DNA of 56,144 bases from NCBI RefSeq assembly GCF_000715505.1, contig NZ_JHEH01000021.1, positions 1 through 56,144 of the forward strand. Reading direction: 5' to 3'. The notes under the pieces are model-generated. The model was not told the DNA's origin, made no database searches, and saw nothing but the letters and a program-made list of their open reading frames with translations. The first letter of the stretch is position 1. The number at the start of each line of letters is the position of its first letter. Of the stretch, positions 8,146 through 20,329 are shown piece after piece. Made by a program: the position numbers and the translations under genes. The stretch is from Thioclava dalianensis. GTDB lineage: Bacteria; Pseudomonadota; Alphaproteobacteria; Rhodobacterales; Rhodobacteraceae.

Positions 8146-8385
8146 TGGCGTTGCACCAGATGGCACCGATCAATCGCGTGATCGCCGCCGCTCCGCGATA
8201 TTCCGCCGATCCCGCTCTGCAGGACGAATGGCACCGAGCCCGCCGCATCCCCGAAAATGCGGGAGATCGGCATTTCACCTCTCCCAAGCGCAGCCATGAC
8301 GTGGCGCGCGAACCGCACGAGGACGGCGCGCCGCGCGCCGCGTTCTCAGCTGCAGATATTTTGCTTTCTCCGAAGGAGGCCGGAC

Positions 8386-8399
<14 letters not shown>
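8142..8399 (+). CDS. Possible 85-residue protein overlapping the gltB start
   Basis: An ORF whose ATG overlaps the preceding stop (ATGA) and whose end runs 14 nt into gltB, past the gltB ribosome-binding site. The predicted protein is Arg/Ala/Pro-rich and has no recognised motif. The coupled start and exact bridging of the gap favour translation, while the unremarkable composition favours chance. It may matter mainly as a translational link to gltB. Confidence 0.3.
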
Positions 8400-12921
<4,522 letters not shown>

Positions 12922-12945
12922 GCCGCACCCTATTGAGACTGACGA

Positions 12946-12974
12946 AGCGCGGGGTCGATGGCCCCGCGCTTTTT
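12946..12974 (+). terminator. Rho-independent terminator after gltB
   Basis: Nine-pair stem AGCGCGGGG/CCCCGCGCT with a 7-nt loop, followed by five T residues, 25 nt after the gltB stop. It closes the gltD-gltB transcription unit. Confidence 0.85.
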
Positions 12975-13086
12975 CGTGGCCGTTGGGCAACGCCGGGGTG
13001 GTTGGCGAAACGGGTCGCGCAAATCTGCCTTATTCTCGCCTTAGTTCTGCGCACCTTTGGAAAAAAACACATGAGCAGGCAGTGAG

Positions 13087-14010
13087 ATGGCAACCTATAC
13101 GGACCAGTTTTATTATATTGACCCGGGCAATCCCCCGGCAGAGGGCACCGCGCTGTCTCCAACGCAGCTCACGCTCAATGATCGCAACAATGACAACTGG
13201 ATCACGCCCTCGAACGCGTGGTTTGGCTATGACACCGTTGACGGTCAGCGCGTCACCGATGTCTGGCGCGGCGATACGATCACTGTGCAAAACGCCAATG
13301 GACGGGAATTCACCGTCACCGGCGACACATTCTACCTCAGCAATGGCGACAGGGTCTTCACGCCCACCGATGGCTCGATCCTGCATAACGCAACCTTCGT
13401 AAGCTCGACCTACGTGACCGACAGCACCCAGGCACCCGTGGGCGAACTTGGCCCGGAATGCTTCGTCTCCGGCACGCTGATCGAGACGCCGCGCGGCCCG
13501 ACCCCAATCGAATGGTTGCGCGCGGGCGATCTGGTGCTCACCGAAGATGCGGGCGCGGTTCCGGTGCTTTGGGCAGGCGGTCGCACGGTCCAGGGCTTTG
13601 GCAGCTACGCCCCGGTGCGATTTGAAGCGCATGCGATTGGCAACGACCGACCCCTTCTCGTCTCGCAACAGCACCGGATGCTTGTCACCGGCTGGAACGC
13701 AGAGCTGGCCTGTGGCACCCGCGAAGTGCTTGTCGCCGCCAAGCATCTGGTCAATGGCACGTCGATCCGGCTCAACCCGATGCCGCGTCTGCGCTACATC
13801 CATCTGCTGCTTGACGCCCATCACATCGTGACTGCCGAAGGCGCCCGCAGCGAGAGCCTGTTTCCCGGCAATATGATCCTTGAGGAACGCCCTGAGGTCG
13901 CCGCCGAGATCCGTGCGGCATGGGCACGCGCGCATGCCACTCCGATCGAGACCATGGTCACGGCGCGCCATGTGGCACGCGGTCCCGAGGTTTCGCTGCT
14001 GGCGGCTTGA
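13087..14010 (+). CDS. Hint-domain protein (Hedgehog/intein-like)
   Basis: A 307-residue protein with an N-terminal beta-rich, Asn/Asp/Thr-rich region (1-120) and a Hint domain (about 125-265). The Hint domain begins with Cys125 in CFVSGTLIETPRGPTPIEWLRAGD; SQQHRML (His196) and LLDAHHIV (His245/246) are the likely conserved His-bearing blocks. Such stand-alone Hint proteins are abundant in Rhodobacterales, often in proteins that are secreted through type I systems. No signal peptide is visible. No second splice junction or extein is present, so this is not an inserted intein. Function, and whether Cys125 catalyses self-cleavage, are unknown. It lies alone between gltB and mtgA. Confidence 0.8.
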   Translation: MATYTDQFYYIDPGNPPAEGTALSPTQLTLNDRNNDNWITPSNAWFGYDTVDGQRVTDVWRGDTITVQNANGREFTVTGDTFYLSNGDRVFTPTDGSILHNATFVSSTYVTDSTQAPVGELGPECFVSGTLIETPRGPTPIEWLRAGDLVLTEDAGAVPVLWAGGRTVQGFGSYAPVRFEAHAIGNDRPLLVSQQHRMLVTGWNAELACGTREVLVAAKHLVNGTSIRLNPMPRLRYIHLLLDAHHIVTAEGARSESLFPGNMILEERPEVAAEIRAAWARAHATPIETMVTARHVARGPEVSLLAA

Positions 14011-14041
14011 CCAAGGCCGCCCTCGCGTGGCTTATGACGGC

Positions 14042-14782
14042 ATGGCGAAGAAGAACACGCGCAGAAAACCCCGGCAGGGCCAGACCCGCCCGGGCCTGAA
14101 AACAAGATTGAAAGCACCGCTGAGACTGTGCGCAAAGTGGCTCGGACGGGCCGCTTTAGCCGTGGTCGGGATCTATGTTGCTCTGATTGTGCTCTTTGCT
14201 TTCGTCAACCCGCCCACCGATTACTACATGTGGTCCGAGCGCCACCGGTTGGGCGCAATTGATCAGAAATGGGTGCCGATGAAGGACATCGCCCCGGTGA
14301 TGGCGCGCTCGGTCGTGGCCGCAGAGGACGCCAATTTCTGCAATCACTGGGGGTTCGATATGCACGCGATCCGCGAGGCAATCGACGACGGCTCCAAACG
14401 GGGCGCCTCCACGATCACCCAGCAGGTCGTGAAAAACGTGTTTCTCTGGCAGGGCCGAAGCTGGGTGCGCAAGGCCATTGAAGCCGCGCTCACCCCGGTC
14501 GTCGAAGCGATCTGGAGCAAGCGGCGCATTCTCGAGGTCTATCTGAACATGGCAGAGTTCGACAACGGCGCCTTCGGTGTCGATGCCGCGGCTCACCGCT
14601 ATTTCCGCACAACGCCCGACAAGCTGACCGCCCGCCAAGCGGCGCTGATTGCCGCCGTGCTCCCCGATCCGAAAGGCCGTTCGGCCTCCAAGCCGTCGAA
14701 CTTCGTGTCGCGGCGCGCCAATGCGATCATCGATGGGGCTGCGACAATCGACAATGACGGGCGCGCGCGCTGTTTTCAGTGA
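14042..14782 (+). CDS. mtgA: Monofunctional peptidoglycan glycosyltransferase MtgA
   Basis: A 246-residue membrane-anchored GT51 enzyme that polymerises lipid II into glycan strands. A basic N-terminus is followed by one transmembrane helix (about 36-55). Family motifs follow in order: AAEDANFCNHWGFD with catalytic Glu95, RGASTITQQVVKNVFLW, and RRILEVYLNMAEFDNGAFGVDAAA. No transpeptidase domain is present, consistent with MtgA. The ATG at 14042 is chosen for the basic Lys/Arg-rich start; a GTG 15 nt upstream is an alternative. It converges on the DUF3833 gene, with a long hairpin between them. Confidence 0.93.
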   Translation: MAKKNTRRKPRQGQTRPGLKTRLKAPLRLCAKWLGRAALAVVGIYVALIVLFAFVNPPTDYYMWSERHRLGAIDQKWVPMKDIAPVMARSVVAAEDANFCNHWGFDMHAIREAIDDGSKRGASTITQQVVKNVFLWQGRSWVRKAIEAALTPVVEAIWSKRRILEVYLNMAEFDNGAFGVDAAAHRYFRTTPDKLTARQAALIAAVLPDPKGRSASKPSNFVSRRANAIIDGAATIDNDGRARCFQ

Positions 14783-14813
14783 CTGCGGTGTTTCGTATTT
14801 AGCTTGAGATAGG

Positions 14814-14868
14814 CTTCATCACCTAACGCGTTGAAATCTATTATTTCAGACAGCGTTAGGTGATGAAG
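14814..14868. repeat. Long hairpin between convergent genes
   Basis: A perfect 16-bp inverted repeat, CTTCATCACCTAACGC (14814-14829) and its complement (14853-14868), with a second inner 6-bp pair (TGAAAT/ATTTCA) in the loop. It sits between the convergent ends of mtgA and the DUF3833 gene and could stop transcription from both sides. It lacks a T-tract on either strand, so it is not a standard rho-independent terminator. Confidence 0.7.
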
Positions 14869-14885
14869 GTATCGTGCGAAACGCA

Positions 14886-15452
14886 TTATTGCGCCGGAAT
14901 CGTGTCTGTTTCGCGTTGCATGACCGCGAAAAGCTCGGCCACCTTGATGCCGAATTTGCGCATCTGTGAGCGGTTGAGCAACGTGCCATCGGGCATCTGA
15001 TAGATCCAATCCGTCACATCCAGCACATGACCGCCCGCATCCTCGGGCAGGCGCAACCGGTAATGCATCTCCAGCGCATTGCCGCGCTGCTCCATACGCG
15101 CGGTGCCCTCGATATCATCGGCGGTCGAGCTGATCGTGCCATCCTCAGCGAATTTGATCCGCCATTCGCGCACCTGTTTGCGCCCGGAGGCGTATTCGAA
15201 AGTTTCCTCGATCACCCCGCCGGTATTGGTGAATTTGCCCACCATCAAAGCCCGGAAGCGCGAGGTCACCCGCCCGTTCGGCCCGTAGATCATCCCATGC
15301 GCGATAACCGGGCCGTCAAAAGCCTGCCGGATATCGAAGGGAGGCCCGTCGGATGCGTAATCGGACAGCTTTTGCGATTGGAAGCTAAAGAACACCTGCC
15401 GGACCAGCACGGCCGCAAGCACCAAGACCACAATCAAGACCAGATACTTCAT
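14886..15452 (-). CDS. DUF3833 family protein
   Basis: A 188-residue protein with an N-terminal hydrophobic helix (MKYLVLIVVLVLAAVLV), either a signal peptide or an anchor, then a beta-rich domain with repeated FDGPV, GRKQVREWRIKF and DWIYQMPDG segments typical of DUF3833 (lipocalin-like). It is the last gene of the four-gene unit FAD oxidase-DUF1365-Cfa-like-DUF3833, starting 1 nt after the Cfa-like stop. In this context a role in handling modified lipids at the membrane is plausible, but unproven. The start at 15452 is chosen because the upstream in-frame extension lies inside the previous gene. Confidence 0.83.
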   Translation of the reverse strand: MKYLVLIVVLVLAAVLVRQVFFSFQSQKLSDYASDGPPFDIRQAFDGPVIAHGMIYGPNGRVTSRFRALMVGKFTNTGGVIEETFEYASGRKQVREWRIKFAEDGTISSTADDIEGTARMEQRGNALEMHYRLRLPEDAGGHVLDVTDWIYQMPDGTLLNRSQMRKFGIKVAELFAVMQRETDTIPAQ

Positions 15453-15453
15453 T

Positions 15454-16620
15454 TTAAGCCCTCGCATGAACAAGCTGGACCTGCACCACATCCGTGTGAT
15501 CGACGGCGAATGCCGCCGCGCAGGCTTCAAGATAGTAGAGCCAGCCCCGCAGGAAATCAGGGCCATAGCCCATCTGCGCCGCACGCTCCGCCCGATCTTT
15601 CAGACGTTGTGCCCATTGCCGACAGGTCTCGGCATAGTCCTGACCGAAGCCAAAGCTCTCTTTCACCCTCAGCCCCGCGCGCGCGGCCTGATCGCGGATC
15701 ACGCCATCAGACAAAAGCATGCCGCCCGGGAAGGTGTATTGCCGGATGAAATCAGAGGTCTCGCGATAGGTCGGAAAGTAGGAATCAGACACTGTTATGG
15801 CCTGAATCATCGCCGTTCCCCCCTCAGCGAGCCGTTCTTTCAGCTTGCCGAAATAGGTTGGCCAGTAGCGCTCGCCCACGGCCTCGATCATCTCGATCGA
15901 GACGATATGGTCGAATTTTCCCGGCGTTTTACGGTAATCCTGCAGGCGGATCTCGGCGCGCCCGTCCAGCCGCGCATCGGCATAGCCCTTCTGGCTGGGC
16001 GAGATCGTGATGCCCGTGACATCGCGGCCCTGCTCGGCGGCCCGCTCGGCGAAATGGCCCCAACCGCAGCCAATCTCCAGCACCCGCTCGCCCTGCCCCA
16101 GATTGTCGAGAATGCGGTCGAGCTTGCGATTTTGCCCCCGGTGCAGATCCCGGTCGCCCGGCGCGAACAGGGCCGAAGAGTAGCTCATGCCCTCATCGAG
16201 CCAGATCTGGTAGAACTCGTTGCCGACATCATAATGCGCCCGGATATTGCGCGAGGCCCCGCGCATCGAATTGGCCCGCATCAAACGGTCAACAATCCGA
16301 AACCGCAGGTTCGACCAGAAGCCCGCATAGGCGTAACCATCGACGATATCGAGGTTTTTCAGGGCTACAGTCAAAAGCGCCTCGATCGAGGGTGTATCCC
16401 AAAGCCCTGATACGTAGGCCTCGCCCAGCCCAACATCGCCGCGCGCGGCCATCATCAGAACGGCCTGCCAGTCGCGGATTTCCATTTCGGCATGCGGGGT
16501 GCCGCGCCCAAAATGGCGCACCTCTCCCCCCGGCAGACGCAGGCTCAGCGACCCGCGCTCGATCTTCTCGCAGGTATCAAGGAATTCCCGGCGGATCCGG
16601 TTGGTCAGGAAGGGCATCAT
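15454..16620 (-). CDS. Cyclopropane-fatty-acid synthase-like SAM methyltransferase
   Basis: A 388-residue member of the CFAS family, which methylates the double bond of unsaturated phospholipid acyl chains. Motifs visible: HYDVGNEFY (substrate region), the SAM-binding VLEIGCGWGHFAE, VSIEMIEAVGE with the family's catalytic Glu, and FIRQYTFPGG. Start codons ATGATG at 16620 share one nucleotide with the DUF1365 stop (TGATG), so translation is coupled. In Rhodobacter, relatives of this cluster belong to the sigma-E/ChrR regulon, and CFAS-like enzymes there make branched or furan fatty acids. Whether this one forms a cyclopropane, a methyl-branched or another product cannot be read from sequence. 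Confidence 0.88.
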   Translation of the reverse strand: MMPFLTNRIRREFLDTCEKIERGSLSLRLPGGEVRHFGRGTPHAEMEIRDWQAVLMMAARGDVGLGEAYVSGLWDTPSIEALLTVALKNLDIVDGYAYAGFWSNLRFRIVDRLMRANSMRGASRNIRAHYDVGNEFYQIWLDEGMSYSSALFAPGDRDLHRGQNRKLDRILDNLGQGERVLEIGCGWGHFAERAAEQGRDVTGITISPSQKGYADARLDGRAEIRLQDYRKTPGKFDHIVSIEMIEAVGERYWPTYFGKLKERLAEGGTAMIQAITVSDSYFPTYRETSDFIRQYTFPGGMLLSDGVIRDQAARAGLRVKESFGFGQDYAETCRQWAQRLKDRAERAAQMGYGPDFLRGWLYYLEACAAAFAVDHTDVVQVQLVHARA

Positions 16621-17369
16621 CACGAGATCTCCTCGTTTGGGGGGGTGGGGCGCGCGCGATAGACCGCGCCCTTGAGTCTCAGCCGCAACGCCTGCCACAG
16701 GATCAAACTCATGGTGCGAATGGGGGTCAGCGGGCGGCGCAAAGCGATTGCTATGAGATCACGGTTGCGCAGCGCGCTGCGCGAGGTGACGAGCGTGGCG
16801 ATCACGCCTTCGTCGCCGTTCTCATGGGTGATCCGGATCTGGATCGCTTGCGGCGTCACTTTGAACTGGAAGCGATAGCCGCCCGCGATGTCCTGAAACG
16901 GCGAGACATGAAAGATCTTGCGTGTCTCCAGCACCGTTTGCGCCGAAATAGGGTCGAAATCGGGCGTCGCACAGAGATAGGAATGACGATCGCCAAAGGT
17001 GTTGTTCACCTCGGCAATCACAGCACGCAACTCTCCCGCCGCGTCGAAGGAGAGCCAAAAGCTCACCGGATTGAACCCGGCGCCAAAGATCCGCGGTTGA
17101 GTCAGCAAGCGCAGGTGATCCGGTGCGGGAGCGCCCGCCTCTGCGAGTTTTTCCCGCGCCCAAGCCGCGCCTGAGCCTTGCCCGCGCGTGCCCCCGTGAT
17201 CTCGGTCGCGCACGACCGCCAAATCCCAGGAATTACGCGAGAAAAGCCAAGGCCACGGCCCTGCGGATTCGGGATCGATCAGAACAAAGTCGACATGGTA
17301 GCGGAAGCTGTGCTTGATCGCCCCGCGTCGGGCATGGGTGGTACTGCCGGGGCAGAACTCTACCGTCAT
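16620..17369 (-). CDS. DUF1365 family protein
   Basis: A 249-residue member of DUF1365, almost always found between an FAD amine-oxidase-like protein and a CFAS-like methyltransferase. Family segments seen are HSFRYHVDFVLID near the N-terminus, RIFGAGFNPVSFWLSFD, EVNNTFGDRHSY and KIFHVSPFQDIAGGYRF. Biochemical role is not established to my knowledge; a lipid-modifying or carrier role is inferred from the neighbours. Its ATG overlaps the end of the FAD oxidase gene by 4 nt and its stop touches the Cfa-like start, so the genes are tightly coupled. Confidence 0.87.
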   Translation of the reverse strand: MTVEFCPGSTTHARRGAIKHSFRYHVDFVLIDPESAGPWPWLFSRNSWDLAVVRDRDHGGTRGQGSGAAWAREKLAEAGAPAPDHLRLLTQPRIFGAGFNPVSFWLSFDAAGELRAVIAEVNNTFGDRHSYLCATPDFDPISAQTVLETRKIFHVSPFQDIAGGYRFQFKVTPQAIQIRITHENGDEGVIATLVTSRSALRNRDLIAIALRRPLTPIRTMSLILWQALRLRLKGAVYRARPTPPNEEIS

Positions 17370-18676
17370 GCCGGCACCTTATCGATCAGGCCAGCGGGCG
17401 CAAAGCCCCGGTTGAGCGCGCGCGCCACGCGTGCAGCCGACGCAAAGCCATCTTCGTGGAAGCCGTGCCGCAGCCAAGCTCCGGCAAACCACGTCCGGTT
17501 TTGACCCTGAATCGCCGCAATATCGCTTTGGGCCGCGACGGCGGCGCGGTCAAACACCGGATGCCAGAACACTTCATGATCGTAAATCGAAGCCTCCGGG
17601 ATCTCTTGGTTCGGATTGAGCGTCACGAAGAGCGGATCATCCTGCGGGATATTCTGAAGCTTGTTCATCCAATAGGTCACGCCAAGCCGCGTCTCCTGCT
17701 GATCCTGCGCGGCCTGATAGATCCAGCTTGACCAACAATCACGCCGCCGGGGCATCTGGCCCTCATCGCGATGCAGATAGACGTCATTGGGCTGATAGCG
17801 AATAGCTGATAGCGCCTTGCGCTCGGTCCCGCTTGGCTTGTCGAGGATACGTAAAGCCTGATCGGAATGGCATGCGACGATCACCTGATCGAACTGGTCT
17901 GGAAGAGAGTTTTCCGCCTGAATAGTGACGTTTTTTGGCGAACGCTGCACCGAGGTAACGGACGTCGACATGCGAAACTCGACCCCGCGCAGGCGCAATG
18001 CGGCCTCCAGCCTGCGGACATATTCAATCGAGCCGCCGGAGACGGTCCACCATTGGTGCTGACCGGTGGCCGATAGCAAAGCGTGGTTCTCAAAGAAGCG
18101 CAAAAGGCTGCGCGCCGGGAATGCGCCGATTTCATGTGCGGGCGTCGACCAGATCGCGCCACAGATCGGCAGCAGATAAAAGCGCCGGAACCAATCGCCC
18201 ATCTTGAGCGCGCCCATCAGGTCGTCAATCGTCATCTCGTCACTGACGGCCATTTCGACCGCGCGTGCATTGAATTTGGCGATATCGGCAATCATCCGAT
18301 AGAAACCGGGTCGCCCCAAATTGCGCTTCTGGGCGATCAGCCCGCGCAAATCGCGTAGCGCATATTCGATCCGGCCCTGATCGATGCTGACGCCGAAGCT
18401 CATATCCGAGCGCTCAACCGGCACATCCAGATCGGCAAACATACGGGTCAGATGGGGGTAATTGGCGTAGTTGAACACAATGAAACCGGTATCGACCGGC
18501 TGATCGCCCCGACGCCCGGCCGTGATGGTGCGCGAGTGGCCGCCCAACCGTGACGCGGCCTCGTAGATCGTCACTCGGTTATGCGGCGCGAGTTGCCACG
18601 CAGCGGATAGGCCGGAAATGCCAGATCCGATGATCGCGATGTTCTGCGCATGCGGATGCAGGGCGTCGAAGGACAT
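17366..18676 (-). CDS. FAD-dependent amine-oxidase-like oxidoreductase (lipid cluster)
   Basis: A 436-residue flavoprotein of the NAD(P)-binding Rossmann/amine-oxidase type. The dinucleotide motif IAIIGSGISGLSAAWQL lies near residues 14-30, followed by EAASRLGGHSRTI and a C-terminal FAD-contact region with WFAGAWLRHGFHEDGFASA. Relatives sit in the sigma-E/ChrR cluster of Rhodobacter and one has been linked to furan fatty acid formation; I infer a similar desaturase or oxidase role on modified acyl chains. The ATG at 18676 is preferred: GGGAG lies 8 nt upstream and the predicted promoter starts RNA about 20 nt before it. The GTG at 18694 would leave almost no leader. Confidence 0.87.
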   Translation of the reverse strand: MSFDALHPHAQNIAIIGSGISGLSAAWQLAPHNRVTIYEAASRLGGHSRTITAGRRGDQPVDTGFIVFNYANYPHLTRMFADLDVPVERSDMSFGVSIDQGRIEYALRDLRGLIAQKRNLGRPGFYRMIADIAKFNARAVEMAVSDEMTIDDLMGALKMGDWFRRFYLLPICGAIWSTPAHEIGAFPARSLLRFFENHALLSATGQHQWWTVSGGSIEYVRRLEAALRLRGVEFRMSTSVTSVQRSPKNVTIQAENSLPDQFDQVIVACHSDQALRILDKPSGTERKALSAIRYQPNDVYLHRDEGQMPRRRDCWSSWIYQAAQDQQETRLGVTYWMNKLQNIPQDDPLFVTLNPNQEIPEASIYDHEVFWHPVFDRAAVAAQSDIAAIQGQNRTWFAGAWLRHGFHEDGFASAARVARALNRGFAPAGLIDKVPA

Positions 18677-18700
18677 TAGATTACTCCCAATCACTTGAAC

Positions 18701-18730
18701 CGATAACGCCTGATGTTAGGATTTGGATCA
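18701..18730 (-). promoter_or_regulatory. Predicted sigma-E promoter of the lipid cluster
   Basis: On the minus strand TGATCC (18730-18725), an 18-nt spacer and TTATCG (18706-18701). The TGATCC hexamer with an 18-nt spacer is the known pattern of Rhodobacter sphaeroides sigma-E (ChrR-controlled) promoters. The predicted transcript starts at about 18696, 20 nt before the FAD oxidase ATG. Confidence 0.65.
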
Positions 18731-18749
18731 GAAGTTTTTCACTGCTGGA

Positions 18750-18779
18750 TGATCCAGGGGTCGACGCGCCGCGTAGTAG
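18750..18779 (+). promoter_or_regulatory. Predicted sigma-E autoregulatory promoter of rpoE-chrR
   Basis: TGATCC (18750-18755), 18-nt spacer and TAGTAG (18774-18779), matching the sigma-E pattern. It lies back to back with the leftward promoter, 19 nt apart at the -35 boxes. RNA would start near 18786, giving an rpoE leader of roughly 79 nt and ruling out the ATG at 18784 as start. Confidence 0.65.
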
Positions 18780-18864
18780 TTCCATGCTGCACGATGTGAC
18801 CAGAAGCTTCGAGACCAAATCAACCCTTCCGCAGGGACTGCGGCCGGGTAAATGCGGGACGAAT

Positions 18865-19452
18865 ATGGCAGAAAGTCAGACATCTGGCAGTGACCGAGTT
18901 GAACTGTGCGAGCAGACGGAATGGCTCGTCCTTGTGCGCGATCAGCGTTCCAAGGCGGCGTTCGGGAAGCTCTACGATCATTTTTCGCCGCGCCTGAAGG
19001 GAATGCTCATCAGGTCTGGCATGTCCGGGGCTGCGGCCGAGGATGTTGTGCAAGACGTGATGCTCACGATCTGGCGCAAGGCGCATCTCTACGATGAGGG
19101 ACGCGCCCGGGCTTCGGCCTGGATCTATCGGATCGCACGGAACAGGCAAATCGATGTGATTCGCCGCAAACCGCGCCCGGTACCGGATGAGATGATCGCC
19201 GAGGCGGAAAGTCGTGAGGCCCGTGACGCCGACGCGATGCTCGGCCTCGAACAAGAGGCGGTTCAACTGCGTGAAGCGATCAAAGCGCTGCCAAAGTCGC
19301 AGCGTGAGATCATCGAAAGCGCCTATGTCGGGGAGCTGACGCAGGCAGAGATACGCGAGGCCACTGGTCTTGCTTTAGGTACGATTAAGTCGCGAATTCG
19401 GCTGGCACTGGAGAAATTGCGACACGATTTGAGGGATCTGAGAGAAGAATGA
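18865..19452 (+). CDS. rpoE: ECF sigma factor RpoE (singlet-oxygen type)
   Basis: A 195-residue extracytoplasmic-function sigma factor. Region 2 (about 20-95) contains AFGKLYDHFSPRLKGML, AAEDVVQDVMLTIWRKA and ASAWIYRIARNRQIDVIRR for core and -10 binding. Region 4 (about 130-190) has LPKSQREIIESAYVGELTQAEIREATGLALGTIKSRIRLALEKLR for -35 recognition. It pairs with the overlapping downstream zinc anti-sigma factor ChrR, the arrangement that in R. sphaeroides senses singlet oxygen. The frame is open upstream to 18784, but the predicted sigma-E promoter lies there, so the ATG at 18865 is used. Likely autoregulated. Confidence 0.93.
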   Translation: MAESQTSGSDRVELCEQTEWLVLVRDQRSKAAFGKLYDHFSPRLKGMLIRSGMSGAAAEDVVQDVMLTIWRKAHLYDEGRARASAWIYRIARNRQIDVIRRKPRPVPDEMIAEAESREARDADAMLGLEQEAVQLREAIKALPKSQREIIESAYVGELTQAEIREATGLALGTIKSRIRLALEKLRHDLRDLREE

Positions 19453-20087
19453 GACAGATAACGCATCATCTTCCAGATTGGCTGATCCGGTCTTACGCGG
19501 CCGGAAGTCTTGAGCATGCGTTCTCGCTCGTTGTGGCCTCACATGTGAGCCAATGCGACGAGTGTCGTGCCCGGCTTGAGGCTGAGGAGACCGCAGGCGG
19601 CGTCATCCTCGAGCAGCTTGAGCAGACCGAAGTAACGGGCGATCTGCGCACCCGTGTTTTCGAGCAGCTGGACGTCGCAGAGCCAATCACCACACCGGAT
19701 CCGGCCCCGTCTGGGATCTATCCGGGTGCGCTTGTCGCCGAGATGGGATCTCAGACGCCACGCTGGCGCTCGCTGGGCAATGGTATCAAACAGGCGATTC
19801 TGAGCGCCGATAAACGTGGATCAGCGCGGCTTTTGTATATCCCTGCGGGCAAGGCTGTACCCGATCACACCCATGGTGGGCTGGAGCTGACTCTCGTTCT
19901 TCAGGGGTCATTCTCAGATGAAACCGGCACCTTTGGCGTGGGCGATGTGGAAGTTGCCGAGGACGATCTGGATCACACGCCGATGGCCGGACCGGGCGAG
20001 GCCTGTATCTGCCTTGCCGCGACCGATGCGCCGCTGCGCTTCCACGGGCTGATCCCGCGTCTCTTGCAGCCGATCTTCCGGATCTGA
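19449..20087 (+). CDS. chrR: Zinc anti-sigma factor ChrR
   Basis: A 212-residue anti-sigma factor that holds RpoE inactive until oxidative stress. The N-terminal anti-sigma domain has the zinc ligand set His6/His7, His32, Cys36 and Cys39 (SHVSQCDECR). The C-terminal cupin domain (about 95-195) carries the second metal site HTHGGLELTLVLQG (His, His, Glu) and a later His (DDLDHTP), all as in R. sphaeroides ChrR. That second domain is needed for the response to singlet oxygen. Its ATG overlaps the rpoE stop (ATGA). A strong terminator follows. Confidence 0.93.
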   Translation: MRQITHHLPDWLIRSYAAGSLEHAFSLVVASHVSQCDECRARLEAEETAGGVILEQLEQTEVTGDLRTRVFEQLDVAEPITTPDPAPSGIYPGALVAEMGSQTPRWRSLGNGIKQAILSADKRGSARLLYIPAGKAVPDHTHGGLELTLVLQGSFSDETGTFGVGDVEVAEDDLDHTPMAGPGEACICLAATDAPLRFHGLIPRLLQPIFRI

Positions 20088-20110
20088 ACGCGGCCAACCG
20101 TCAAGTTCGC

Positions 20111-20146
20111 AAAGCCCGCCATGCGCATGCATTGGCGGGCTTTTTC
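20111..20146 (+). terminator. Rho-independent terminator after chrR
   Basis: Eleven-pair stem AAAGCCCGCCA/TGGCGGGCTTT with an 11-nt loop and a T-tract, 24 nt after the chrR stop. The A-run before the stem means it could also act on leftward transcripts such as the one from tRNA-Pro. Confidence 0.88.
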
Positions 20147-20200
20147 ATCGCGTCGCACTGCGCGGATGCGTGACGCCGATATCAGGGAAATTTCGGGAAA

Positions 20201-20277
20201 TGGTCGGAGCGAGAGGATTCGAACCTCCGACCCCCTGCTCCCGAAGCAGGTGCGCTACCAGGCTGCGCTACGCTCCG
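20201..20277 (-). tRNA. tRNA-Pro (CGG anticodon)
   Basis: A 77-nt tRNA with encoded CCA. The acceptor stem pairs CGGAGCG with CGCTCCG. D-loop GCGCAGCCTGGTAGCGC, anticodon loop CTTCGGGAG with anticodon CGG (reads CCG), and T-loop GGTTCGAATCC are all canonical. A promoter lies just upstream at 20290-20318. Confidence 0.95.
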
Positions 20278-20289
20278 ACCGTGGGCGGG

Positions 20290-20318
20290 GAATTAGCCGC
20301 TTCGCGCGGGTTTGGCAA
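20290..20318 (-). promoter_or_regulatory. Promoter of tRNA-Pro
   Basis: On the minus strand TTGCCA (20318-20313), 17-nt spacer, TAATTC (20295-20290). It fits into the 52 nt between the DMT exporter stop and the tRNA, so the tRNA need not rely on read-through. Confidence 0.65.
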
Positions 20319-20329
20319 GGGGGTCTGCA

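Noticed and set aside
13087-14010. Intein inserted in a host protein.
   Set aside because: The Hint domain lies at the C-terminal end with no downstream extein or splice junction, so it is a stand-alone Hint protein.
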